Below, piece after piece: positions 1 through 6,578 of a DNA stretch of 13,443 nucleotides. This stretch comes from Clostridiales bacterium. Its GTDB lineage: Bacteria; Bacillota; Clostridia; Lachnospirales; CAG-274. The stretch's first letter is position 1, and every line of letters starts with the position of its first letter. The stretch spans positions 1 to 13,443 of the forward strand of contig JAJQCI010000278.1 in assembly GCA_021202835.1 (NCBI GenBank), written 5' to 3'. The notes under the pieces are model-generated. The model searched no databases and was not told the DNA's origin. It saw nothing but the letters and a program-made list of their open reading frames with translations. The position numbers and the translations under genes are program-made.

Positions 1-2
1 TT

Positions 3-320
3 CTCTCAGGTGTTTTCTCCAAAAACAGAGAAAAACAGCTTCCCCAAATCTTCGAGGGCTTTATAGAGCTTGCTTTGGAAAGCAAGGGCATACTCACGGC
101 TTATGTTGAGTCGGCGGTTCCCTTAAAGCCTAAATATACGGAGAAGATAAAAAAGAAATTATCCAAGAATTTAAATAAGGAGATTGTTATTAAGGAAATC
201 GTTGATGAAAGCCTTATAGGCGGCCTTAAAATTTCCGTAGACGGTCACGTTATCGACGGAACGATTAAGAAACAGATCGGCGACTTAAACAAAATGCTTA
301 TTGAAAACAGACTTGCGTAA
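3..320 (+). CDS. atpH: F1Fo ATP synthase subunit delta, 3' part (5' end outside window)
   Basis: This is the C-terminal 105 residues of the delta subunit, the stalk protein that ties the F1 head to the Fo b-subunits of ATP synthase at the membrane. The frame is open from the first bases of the window to the TAA at 318-320, so the true start lies upstream; the TTG at 75 is internal. Family features visible here are the segment around LESKGILTAYVESAVPL and the C-terminal GGLKISVDGHVIDGTIKKQI motif, which is typical of OSCP/delta C-termini. The stop codon runs into the atpA ribosome binding site (AAAGGAG, 319-325), so the two genes are tightly coupled. Gene order with atpA-atpG-atpD-atpC confirms the call. 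Confidence 0.95.
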   Translation, partial: LSGVFSKNREKQLPQIFEGFIELALESKGILTAYVESAVPLKPKYTEKIKKKLSKNLNKEIVIKEIVDESLIGGLKISVDGHVIDGTIKKQIGDLNKMLIENRLA

Positions 321-336
321 AGGAGTGTAACTTAGT

Positions 337-1839
337 ATGAATCTTAGACCTGAAGAAATCAGTTCCGTCATTAAGGAACAAATTAAGGGCTATAACAACA
401 AGCTAAGTGTGTCTGAAGCAGGTACGGTTATACAGGTTGGTGACGGTATCGCCAGAGTCTACGGGCTCAAGGGCGCTATGGCAGGCGAGCTTTTGGAGTT
501 TCCCGGCGGCGTCTACGGCATTGCCCAAAACCTTGAGGAGGACAACATAGGCTGTGTGCTTTTAGGCTCCGACGAGGGTATAAAAGAAGGCGACCTTGTT
601 AAATTAACAGGTAAGGTTGCTTCCGTTCCCGTTGGTGACGAGCTTATAGGCAGAGTTGTAAACGCAATAGGCCAGCCCATAGACAAAATGGGCCCAATTA
701 AAACAACAAAAACAAGGCCTATCGAAAGAGTTGCTCCCGGTGTTATAACCAGAAAATCCGTAGATGTACCTCTTCAAACCGGTATTAAGTCAATCGACGC
801 CATGGTTCCCATAGGCCGGGGCCAGAGAGAGCTTATTATCGGTGACAGACAGACAGGCAAAACAGCTATCTGTATAGATACTATTATAAATCAAAAGGGA
901 AAGGACTGTATCTGTGTTTATGTTGCAATAGGCCAGAAGGCCTCTACCGTTGCAAGAACGGTTAAGACGCTTCGTGACACAGGGGCTATTGACTACACAC
1001 TTGTGGTTGTGGCTACAGCCTCCGATACTGCCCCCCTGCAATATATCGCCCCCTATGCCGGCGTAGCTATGGCAGAGGAATTTATGGAAAAGGGAAAGGA
1101 CGTTCTTATAATTTACGACGACCTTTCAAAACACGCCGTTGCCTACAGAGCAATGTCACTTTTGCTTAAGCGCCCACCCGGACGTGAGGCCTACCCCGGC
1201 GACGTTTTCTATCTCCATTCAAGACTTCTGGAAAGATCGGCAAGACTTAACGAAGACTACGGCGGAGGCTCAATTACCGCCCTGCCTATAATCGAAACCC
1301 AGGCAGGCGACGTTTCGGCTTATATCCCCACAAACGTAATTTCTATTACCGACGGCCAGATATATCTTGAAACAGAGCTTTTCAACTCAGGCTTCCGTCC
1401 TGCTATAAACGCAGGTCTTTCGGTATCGAGAGTAGGCGGCTCCGCCCAGATTAAGGCTATGAAGAAGATTGCCGGCCCTATTCGTATAGAGCTTGCCCAG
1501 TACAGAGAGCTTGAGAGCTTCTCACAGTTCGGCTCCGACCTTGACAAGGATACGCTTGAAAGACTTAACCACGGCAAGAGAGTTATGGAAATTCTTAAAC
1601 AGCCCCAGTATAAAACAATGGAGGTTGAACAGGAGGTTGTAATTCTTTATACCGTTACAAATAAATATCTTGACGATGTAGAGCTTGACAGAATCGCCGA
1701 ATTCGAAGAAAAATTCCTTAAATTTATGGAAACTCAGCATAACGACGTTCTCTTATCCATAAAGAACGAAAAGGTTCTTTCTCCCGAAAAAGAGAATACC
1801 TTAAAGAATGCAATCGAAACATTCAAGAAGAATTTTTAA
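337..1839 (+). CDS. atpA: F1Fo ATP synthase subunit alpha
   Basis: This 500-residue protein is the normal size for the alpha subunit, the non-catalytic nucleotide-binding partner of beta in the F1 hexamer. The Walker A loop GDRQTGKT is at residues 169-176. The conserved VSRVGGSAQ segment carries the arginine finger at about R365, which completes the catalytic site of the neighbouring beta subunit. The N-terminal beta-barrel, the central Rossmann-type domain and the C-terminal helical domain are all present without interruption. The ATG at 337 is preceded by AAAGGAG at 319-325, which overlaps the atpH stop. It lies 15 bases upstream of atpG in the same operon. Nothing in the sequence suggests truncation or an altered active site. 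Confidence 0.98.
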   Translation: MNLRPEEISSVIKEQIKGYNNKLSVSEAGTVIQVGDGIARVYGLKGAMAGELLEFPGGVYGIAQNLEEDNIGCVLLGSDEGIKEGDLVKLTGKVASVPVGDELIGRVVNAIGQPIDKMGPIKTTKTRPIERVAPGVITRKSVDVPLQTGIKSIDAMVPIGRGQRELIIGDRQTGKTAICIDTIINQKGKDCICVYVAIGQKASTVARTVKTLRDTGAIDYTLVVVATASDTAPLQYIAPYAGVAMAEEFMEKGKDVLIIYDDLSKHAVAYRAMSLLLKRPPGREAYPGDVFYLHSRLLERSARLNEDYGGGSITALPIIETQAGDVSAYIPTNVISITDGQIYLETELFNSGFRPAINAGLSVSRVGGSAQIKAMKKIAGPIRIELAQYRELESFSQFGSDLDKDTLERLNHGKRVMEILKQPQYKTMEVEQEVVILYTVTNKYLDDVELDRIAEFEEKFLKFMETQHNDVLLSIKNEKVLSPEKENTLKNAIETFKKNF

Positions 1840-1854
1840 CGGGAGGGTGATATT

Positions 1855-2712
1855 ATGGCTTCAATGCGTGATATAAAGCGCAGAATAAAAAGCGTCAACA
1901 GCACCCGCCAGATTACAAAGGCTATGAATCTTGTAGCCAGCTCAAAGCTTAACAGAGCTAAAGCAAGGCTTGAAGGCACAAAGCCCTTCGCCGAGGAAAC
2001 GAGAAAGGTTATTGCCGAAATAGGTGCAGCGGCCGGCGGACTTAACAATTCCCTTTTCGCTGTGGAACCCAAGGGAAACAAAGCCCTCGTTATTGTTCTT
2101 ACGGGAGACAAGGGTCTTTGCGGCGGCTATAACATTAACGTCTGCAAGGAGGCTCAGGCCCTTTGCCAAGGCAAGGACGCCAAGCTTATAACCGTAGGCT
2201 CAAAGGGCAGAGATTATTTTAAGCGCAGAGACATTCCCATTGACAAAAGCGTCGTAGGTATATCGGAGCGCTTTGAATACGGGGATGCGGCGGCTTTAGG
2301 CGAAAGAGCCCTGAAGCTTTACCGTGAAGGCGAATTCGACGCCGTTTATCTTGTATGCACCAAATACATCTCTTCAATAAGCTCGGCCCCCAAAACTGTA
2401 AGGCTTCTTCCCGTTAACCCCAGGGAATTTGAGGGCGAAGCGGACGCAAACAGTCTGGTTCTTTATGAGCCTTCCGAAGAGACTGTTCTGGAATATATTG
2501 TTCCCAAATACGTTGACACTGTTATATACGGCGGTCTTGTTGAAGCCTCTGTTTGTGAGCTGGGAGCCAGAATGACGGCTATGGATGCGGCTACGGACAA
2601 CGCCGACGAAATGCTTGCAGACTTAAACCTTCTCTACAACAGAGTTCGTCAGAGTGCAATAACAAACGAAATAACAGAAATCGTAAGCGGAAGCAACGCT
2701 TTGAGTCAATAA
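1855..2712 (+). CDS. atpG: F1Fo ATP synthase subunit gamma
   Basis: This 285-residue gamma subunit is the rotating central shaft of F1 that couples ring rotation to catalysis. The N-terminal helix starts MASMRDIKRRIKSVNSTRQI and the C-terminal helix contains NLLYNRVRQSAITNEITEIV. These are the two coiled-coil strands that insert into the alpha3beta3 cavity, and both are typical of the family. The central Rossmann-like domain contains the usual TGDKGLCGGYN motif. The ATG at 1855 has the ribosome binding site GGGAGGGTG at 1841-1849. The downstream gap to atpD is larger than the other gaps in the operon and holds a strong hairpin, described separately. Confidence 0.97.
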   Translation: MASMRDIKRRIKSVNSTRQITKAMNLVASSKLNRAKARLEGTKPFAEETRKVIAEIGAAAGGLNNSLFAVEPKGNKALVIVLTGDKGLCGGYNINVCKEAQALCQGKDAKLITVGSKGRDYFKRRDIPIDKSVVGISERFEYGDAAALGERALKLYREGEFDAVYLVCTKYISSISSAPKTVRLLPVNPREFEGEADANSLVLYEPSEETVLEYIVPKYVDTVIYGGLVEASVCELGARMTAMDAATDNADEMLADLNLLYNRVRQSAITNEITEIVSGSNALSQ

Positions 2713-2713
2713 T

Positions 2714-2745
2714 GAATAATTGGGCACGCAAGAGCCCAATTGTTC
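2714..2745 (+). other. Intercistronic hairpin between atpG and atpD
   Basis: A 12-bp stem pairs 2714-2725 (GAATAATTGGGC) with 2734-2745 (GCCCAATTGTTC), with one G-T wobble and an 8-base loop. It starts right after the atpG stop and ends 15 bases before the atpD ribosome binding site. It is followed by an A-rich stretch instead of a T-run, so it does not look like an ordinary terminator on the plus strand. A role in mRNA processing, protection of the upstream mRNA or tuning of subunit ratios is an inference. Confidence 0.75.
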
Positions 2746-2775
2746 GACCAAAAAATAATAAAAGGAGTGAAAACA

Positions 2776-4173
2776 TTGGCTGAAAAGAATATCGGCAAGG
2801 TAATTCAGATTATCGGTGCCGTACTCGACATAAAATTTCAAGCAGGATGTTTACCGGCTCTTAACAACGCTATAGAAATTGATAATAACGGTACTAAAAT
2901 TGTGGCCGAAGTCGCTCAGCACTTGGGCGACGACGTTGTAAAGTGTATCGCTATGAGTTCTACAGACGGCCTTGTAAGAGGTGTAGACGCTGTTGACACG
3001 GGAAGCCCCATAACGGTTCCCGTTGGGCCCGAAACACTGGGCAGAATGTTTAATGTAATCGGTGAGCCTATCGACAACAAGCCGGCCCCCAAAACGGCGG
3101 AAAGATGGTCAATTCACAGAGAGGCCCCTGCCTTCTCAGAGCAGACAACAACAACCGAGATTTTGGAAACGGGAATTAAGTCAATCGACCTTCTCTGCCC
3201 CTATTCTAAAGGCGGTAAAATCGGCCTTTTCGGCGGCGCAGGCGTAGGCAAAACCGTACTTATTATGGAGCTTATAAGAAATATCGCAACGGAACACGGC
3301 GGCTATTCGGTTTTCTCCGGCGTAGGCGAGCGTACAAGAGAGGGAAACGACCTCTATCACGAAATGATGGATTCCGGCGTTATTAATAAAACAAGTCTGG
3401 TTTTCGGCCAGATGAACGAGCCCCCCGGGGCAAGAATGAGAATCGGCCTTACAGGGCTTACCCTTGCGGAATATTTCCGTGATAAGGAGCATAAGGACGT
3501 GCTTCTGTTTATCGACAATATTTTCCGTTTCACACAGGCAGGCTCGGAAGTGTCGGCTCTTTTGGGCCGTATGCCCTCAGCCGTAGGCTATCAGCCCACA
3601 CTTGCCACGGAAATGGGCGCCCTTCAGGAAAGAATTACCTCCACAAAGTCCGGTTCAATCACCTCCGTTCAGGCCGTTTACGTTCCTGCGGACGACTTAA
3701 CCGACCCTGCTCCGGCCACAACCTTTGCTCACCTTGACGCTACAACCGTTCTTTCACGTTCAATAGCCGAACTGGGTATCTATCCTGCCGTTGATCCTCT
3801 TGAATCAACCTCCAGAATTCTGGATCCCCTTGTTATAGGTGAAGAACACTATAACACGGCCAGAGCGGTTCAGGCTATTCTCCAGAGATATAACGAGCTT
3901 CAGGACATCATCTCAATCTTAGGTATGGACGAGCTTTCAGAAGACGACAAGCTGACTGTTAACAGAGCAAGAAAGATTCAGAGATTCTTATCCCAGCCTT
4001 TCTTCGTAGCTAAGGAATTTACCGGCATGGACGGCAAATATGTTCCCGTTAAGGAAACTATAAGAGGCTTTAAGGAAATTCTTGCCGGCAAGCATGACGA
4101 AATTCCCGAATCCATGTTCTTAAGCGCAGGTACTATAGACGAGGTAGTGGAACGTTTTAAGAAGAGTAAGTAA
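2776..4173 (+). CDS. atpD: F1Fo ATP synthase subunit beta (TTG start)
   Basis: This is the catalytic beta subunit, about 465 residues, which makes or hydrolyses ATP at the alpha/beta interfaces of F1. The Walker A loop GGAGVGKT is at about residues 153-160, followed by the conserved GVGERTREGNDL segment with the catalytic glutamate. The Walker B strand is DVLLFIDNIFRFTQAGSEVSALLGRMPSAVGYQPTLA-like and fully intact. I chose the TTG at 2776 because AAAGGAG (2761-2767) sits 8 bases upstream and the protein then begins AEKNIGKVIQIIG, as expected for the family. A longer reading from TTG 2740 would start inside the intercistronic hairpin. An in-frame GTG at 2767 overlaps the ribosome binding site. 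Non-ATG initiation is unlike the other atp genes here. Confidence 0.97.
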   Translation: MAEKNIGKVIQIIGAVLDIKFQAGCLPALNNAIEIDNNGTKIVAEVAQHLGDDVVKCIAMSSTDGLVRGVDAVDTGSPITVPVGPETLGRMFNVIGEPIDNKPAPKTAERWSIHREAPAFSEQTTTTEILETGIKSIDLLCPYSKGGKIGLFGGAGVGKTVLIMELIRNIATEHGGYSVFSGVGERTREGNDLYHEMMDSGVINKTSLVFGQMNEPPGARMRIGLTGLTLAEYFRDKEHKDVLLFIDNIFRFTQAGSEVSALLGRMPSAVGYQPTLATEMGALQERITSTKSGSITSVQAVYVPADDLTDPAPATTFAHLDATTVLSRSIAELGIYPAVDPLESTSRILDPLVIGEEHYNTARAVQAILQRYNELQDIISILGMDELSEDDKLTVNRARKIQRFLSQPFFVAKEFTGMDGKYVPVKETIRGFKEILAGKHDEIPESMFLSAGTIDEVVERFKKSK

Positions 4174-4185
4174 GCAGGTGATATT

Positions 4186-4602
4186 ATGGCAAATAAACTT
4201 CATTTGCGGGTTGTTACCCCCACAGGGCAGTTCTATGACGGCAGCTGTGATATGGTGATTATGAAAACCATAGACGGCGACACAGGCGTCCTTTACGGTC
4301 ATCAGCCTCTCACTACCATTCTCGATTTGGGCTGTCTTAGAATTCTCGACGAAGGCAGTGAAAAAAAGTCCACCCTTATGGGGGGCTTCGCTAAGGTAAA
4401 CTCCGAAGGCTTAACCATAATTTCAGACGCTGCCGAATGGCCCGGCGACATAGATATCGAACGTGCCGAAAAAAGCCGTCAGCGTGCAACGGAACGCCTT
4501 GAAGGCACAAGCAAAGGCACCTCCGAGGTTGACCACAGCAGAGCCGAGGCCGCCCTTAAAAGAGCCGTTTTAAGAATCGATATAGCCGGGGTGGAAAAAT
4601 AA
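4186..4602 (+). CDS. atpC: F1Fo ATP synthase subunit epsilon
   Basis: This 138-residue epsilon subunit is part of the central stalk and is an intrinsic inhibitor of ATP hydrolysis in F1. The N-terminal beta-sandwich includes LHLRVVTPTGQFYDG and GGFAKVNSEGLTIISDAAEW. The C-terminal two-helix domain runs from about residue 88 to the end. It contains IDIERA, which fits the I(L)DxxRA ATP-binding motif described for Bacillus-type epsilon subunits, so nucleotide-gated inhibition is plausible by inference. The ATG at 4186 follows the atpD stop by 12 bases and has GCAGGTG as a weak ribosome binding site. It is the last gene of the operon, followed by a bidirectional terminator. Confidence 0.96.
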   Translation: MANKLHLRVVTPTGQFYDGSCDMVIMKTIDGDTGVLYGHQPLTTILDLGCLRILDEGSEKKSTLMGGFAKVNSEGLTIISDAAEWPGDIDIERAEKSRQRATERLEGTSKGTSEVDHSRAEAALKRAVLRIDIAGVEK

Positions 4603-4656
4603 AGCGGTGAGTTAACTCGGTCACCTCTGCCGCCAGGTTATAATATAAAAAAGCAA

Positions 4657-4704
4657 AAAGGCATAGGTCAAACACGTTTTGAACCTGTGCCTTTATTATT
4701 TTTT
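4657..4704. terminator. Bidirectional intrinsic terminator shared by atp operon and arsR-araC operon
   Basis: The stem pairs AAAGGCATAGGT (4657-4668) with ACCTGTGCCTTT (4683-4694), with one wobble. It can be extended by CAAA/TTTG around a bulged A. On the plus strand it is followed by ATTATTTTTT, which ends atpC transcription. On the minus strand the other arm runs into TTTTTGCTTTTTT, which ends the arsR-araC transcript 12 bases past the araC stop. A weaker nested hairpin (GGTGA 4606-4610 with TCACC 4621-4625, inside GCGG/CCGC) lies just upstream; its role is unclear. Confidence 0.88.
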
Positions 4705-4715
4705 AACCCCGATGC

Positions 4716-5594
4716 TTAATTTTTCCTGCGAAAATCGCTGGGGGTTGTTCCGATTATGTCCTTGAAGGCTTTCGTAAACTTGCTTTGAGTTTCATAGCCT
4801 ACCTTTGCCGATATTTCCGCAATACCGGCCTCTGTATGGCGAAGAAGCTTTGCTGCGTGGCGAATTCGGTATTCCTTCATATATGCTGCAACGGGCATTC
4901 CGTAGACGGCCTTGAAAACCGTCTTAAGAGTGGTTGTGTTTATGAGAAACGCCCCCGAAATGTCGTTTATTGTATATCGTTTTTCCAAATTTTCCGTTAA
5001 GAGAGTGTGAATTTTTCGAATTGTTTCCGTAATATCGGAGTTGTAAACAGCGTGCTTCACAGGCTCCGAGGTTTGAACAGTCAAAAACAGCAAAAGCTCC
5101 TGAACCTTGAGCCGAAGAAAGGGCAGCCTCAAATTTTCCGGCAAATGATAAAGAGGTTCAAAAATATGCTCCAGACTTTTATTGTTTACATAAAGAAAAG
5201 ACCTGTCTGTTTCGAAAAAGCGAAGCGCTGTTTTTTTTAAATCTATACCTGCGTTTTTTATTATTTCAGGGGGTTCCTCAGAAATTATGTTAAAATCCAT
5301 TGTTATTGTAAAGCCCTGATAAAAACCCAGCGGAAAGCGCTTGACAGAATTTGAACAGAGAACAGTGCTGTGTATGACAGCATCCCCCTCCCCCATATAT
5401 ACAGAGGTTCCGTTATTTAAATCCCAGCCTACACGTCCGTAGTGACAATGGCTTACTTCCATAATAAAGGGGCCTTCGTCGTGGTGAAATTCTTTTTTTG
5501 ATTCCTTAAAATCATTATATACAGCCGAAATTCCGGGATAAACCGAAATAAGGCTGTTATTTTTGCTCCGGTTCTCCGGTAAAAAATCATTCAT
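4716..5594 (-). CDS. AraC-family transcriptional regulator, PchR-like, unknown ligand
   Basis: This 292-residue regulator has the AraC/XylS DNA-binding domain at its C-terminus. The first helix-turn-helix lies at about residues 207-228. The second, within the family signature, lies at about 257-279 (GIAEISAKVGYETQSKFTKAFK) and is followed by GTTPSDFRR. The N-terminal half resembles the sensing domains of PchR-like regulators that are common in gut Clostridia. It carries a His/Cys cluster (H37, H38, H49, C50, H51, with C80 further on) that could bind metal, but this is inference. The ATG at 5594 has AGAGGAA upstream, 23 bases after the arsR stop, so both are probably one operon. The target may be the divergent efflux promoter, where a direct repeat with AraC-type spacing lies at 6139-6175. 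The effector cannot be told from sequence. Confidence 0.88.
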   Translation of the reverse strand: MNDFLPENRSKNNSLISVYPGISAVYNDFKESKKEFHHDEGPFIMEVSHCHYGRVGWDLNNGTSVYMGEGDAVIHSTVLCSNSVKRFPLGFYQGFTITMDFNIISEEPPEIIKNAGIDLKKTALRFFETDRSFLYVNNKSLEHIFEPLYHLPENLRLPFLRLKVQELLLFLTVQTSEPVKHAVYNSDITETIRKIHTLLTENLEKRYTINDISGAFLINTTTLKTVFKAVYGMPVAAYMKEYRIRHAAKLLRHTEAGIAEISAKVGYETQSKFTKAFKDIIGTTPSDFRRKN

Positions 5595-5617
5595 ATTGTT
5601 TTCCTCTTTTCCGGAAA

Positions 5618-5980
5618 TTATACTGTGGGGCAGGAAATCTGCAGCATTTGTTCAATGGTATGGTGAAGCAGGTCGGCCTCGGGATTGTTTGCCGCCGTAT
5701 AATACATTTCCTTTCCTTCTCTTCTTGAGCTGACCAAACCGGCCGCCTTAAGCTGGCGCAGATGGTGAGAAACAGCCGGGCTTGTCATATTTACTATTGC
5801 GGAAAGATTTATCACACAGGTTTCACAGTGGCAGAGAATCCAAAAAATACGGATTCGGCTGGCGTCTCCCAACAGCTTCAAAATATCTGCCGCTGCCTGA
5901 AACAAGGCGGCCTCGGGTATGTTTGAAATGTCGCTGAAGGCGTTTTCATTGTGATTATGGGGCAGATGTATATCGGCCAT
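5618..5980 (-). CDS. ArsR/SmtB-family metal-sensing repressor
   Basis: This 120-residue winged-helix repressor belongs to the family whose members leave their operator when they bind metal. The recognition helix region is MTSPAVSHHLRQLKAAGLV (residues 65-83), followed by the wing SSRREGKEMYYTA. At the position of the ELCVCDL metal box there is a variant with C50, H51, C52 and C55. The N-terminus is His-rich (H5, H8, H10). The last helix has H106, H107 and E110, which recall part of the alpha-5 zinc site, and C117 is near the end. The exact metal cannot be assigned. The ATG at 5980 has AGGAGG seven bases upstream. The gene is divergent from the HMA/ATPase pair and is very likely its repressor, and autoregulated, because matching palindromes lie over both promoters. 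Confidence 0.92.
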   Translation of the reverse strand: MADIHLPHNHNENAFSDISNIPEAALFQAAADILKLLGDASRIRIFWILCHCETCVINLSAIVNMTSPAVSHHLRQLKAAGLVSSRREGKEMYYTAANNPEADLLHHTIEQMLQISCPTV

Positions 5981-6023
5981 GTAAATTCCTCCTTATAAAT
6001 ATTTCGTTCTTTGCTGAAATAAA

Positions 6024-6045
6024 CTATTAAGCAATTGTTTATTTT
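6024..6045. promoter_or_regulatory. Putative ArsR operator 1, over the arsR start site
   Basis: This imperfect 22-bp palindrome is centred on ATTAAGCAATTGTTTA. Aligned base by base it matches the second copy at 6231-6252 at 18 of 22 positions. It begins just downstream of the minus-strand -10 box (6047-6052), so it covers the predicted arsR transcription start near 6040. Its length, AT-rich arms and position fit ArsR/SmtB operators. Binding by the adjacent repressor is inference. Confidence 0.7.
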
Positions 6046-6046
6046 T

Positions 6047-6075
6047 ATAATAACACAAAAACAGAAAATATACAA
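6047..6075 (-). promoter_or_regulatory. Sigma-A promoter for arsR-araC
   Basis: On the minus strand there is TTGTAT (plus coordinates 6070-6075), a 17-base spacer and TATTAT (6047-6052). Both boxes match the housekeeping consensus at four or more positions. The predicted start near 6040 lies about 60 bases before the arsR ATG and inside operator 1. Confidence 0.7.
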
Positions 6076-6138
6076 GCTGTTTGTCGCTCCGCTTATGAAA
6101 AATGCAGGACCGAACTGTTACATTTTGCAGACCTTGCC

Positions 6139-6175
6139 ATTAGCCCTAAAGGAAATAAAATTAGCCCTAAAAGAA
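6139..6175. repeat. 16-bp direct repeat with 21-bp period upstream of the efflux promoter
   Basis: The repeats are ATTAGCCCTAAAGGAA (6139-6154) and ATTAGCCCTAAAAGAA (6160-6175), 15 of 16 bases identical and spaced 21 bp start to start. They fall at about -90 to -54 relative to the predicted start of the HMA/ATPase transcript. Two half-sites in direct orientation on the same helix face, 21 bp apart, is the arrangement known for AraC at araI1/araI2. An AraC-family gene is encoded in the divergent operon, so this is a candidate binding site for it. Confidence 0.8.
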
Positions 6176-6193
6176 GATTTGATTATGTATATA

Positions 6194-6222
6194 TTGACAG
6201 GAAGGCTTAATTTTCGTATAAT
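6194..6222 (+). promoter_or_regulatory. Perfect-consensus sigma-A promoter for the HMA/ATPase operon
   Basis: TTGACA at 6194-6199 and TATAAT at 6217-6222 are both exact consensus hexamers, separated by exactly 17 bases. The predicted start is near 6229, directly in front of operator 2 and about 50 bases before the HMA-protein ATG. Such a strong basal promoter fits control by a repressor. Confidence 0.9.
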
Positions 6223-6230
6223 AAATTTAA

Positions 6231-6252
6231 CAATTAAGCAATGGTTTAATTG
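6231..6252. promoter_or_regulatory. Putative ArsR operator 2, at the efflux start site
   Basis: This is a 22-bp palindrome with perfect 7-bp outer arms CAATTAA (6231-6237) and TTAATTG (6246-6252), plus further inner symmetry (a matched C/G pair and a central AT). It starts about two bases after the predicted transcription start, where a bound repressor would block RNA polymerase. It shares the core ATTAAGCAAT with operator 1. Identity as an ArsR operator is inferred from position and pairing. Confidence 0.78.
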
Positions 6253-6280
6253 AAAATAAAAATCAAGGGGCGATATAAAA

Positions 6281-6499
6281 ATGAAAAAGAGCTATAAAAT
6301 TGATGTAGACTGTGCGGCCTGTGCCGATAAAATGGAAGTGACGGCAAATAAAACCCCCGGCGTAAAGGGTGCTGTTGTAAACTTTATGACGCTTAAGATG
6401 AAGGTTGAATTTGATGAAGGCGCAGACGTTAAATCCGTTATGGAAAATGTTCGTGCAAACTGCAAAAAGGTCGAAGACGACTGCGAAATTTTTATCTGA
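6281..6499 (+). CDS. Stand-alone HMA-domain heavy-metal-binding protein
   Basis: This 72-residue protein consists almost entirely of one heavy-metal-associated (HMA) ferredoxin-like domain. The metal-binding loop is DVDCAACADKME with C11 and C14. An acidic residue just before CxxC is the pattern seen in Zn/Cd/Pb-type HMA domains, such as that of ZntA, more than in copper chaperones. Two extra cysteines, C61 and C68, lie near the C-terminus. The ribosome binding site is AAGGGG, about ten bases before the ATG. It is the first gene after the strong promoter and is followed by a P1B ATPase that lacks its own HMA domain. It probably delivers metal to, or acts as the detached regulatory domain of, that ATPase. 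The exact metal is not known. Confidence 0.9.
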   Translation: MKKSYKIDVDCAACADKMEVTANKTPGVKGAVVNFMTLKMKVEFDEGADVKSVMENVRANCKKVEDDCEIFI

Positions 6500-6516
6500 T
6501 CTGACATCACACATAC

Positions 6517-6547
6517 AGCCGCCCAATGTAAAAACCTATGGGCGGCT
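6517..6547 (+). other. GC-rich hairpin between HMA gene and ATPase gene
   Basis: A perfect 9-bp stem pairs AGCCGCCCA (6517-6525) with TGGGCGGCT (6539-6547) around a 13-base loop. The bases after it (TGTAAATTTATTG) are U-rich but lack a clean U-run. It ends about 18 bases before the ATPase ribosome binding site (AGGGGG, 6565-6570). It may act as a partial terminator or as a 3' stabiliser of the HMA message, giving more HMA protein than ATPase. This role is inferred. Confidence 0.75.
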
Positions 6548-6578
6548 TGTAAATTTATTGTAAAAGGGGGTTATCTTT

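Noticed and set aside
2740..2775. Longer atpD reading from TTG 2740, or from the in-frame GTG 2767
   Set aside because: The TTG at 2740 lies inside the intercistronic hairpin with no ribosome binding site, and the GTG overlaps the AAAGGAG site that serves TTG 2776. The family N-terminus fits 2776.
6035..6253. Plus-strand open frame of 72 codons across the arsR-HMA intergenic region
   Set aside because: It spans both promoters, both palindromes and the direct repeat, and has no ribosome binding site. The region is better explained as regulatory DNA.
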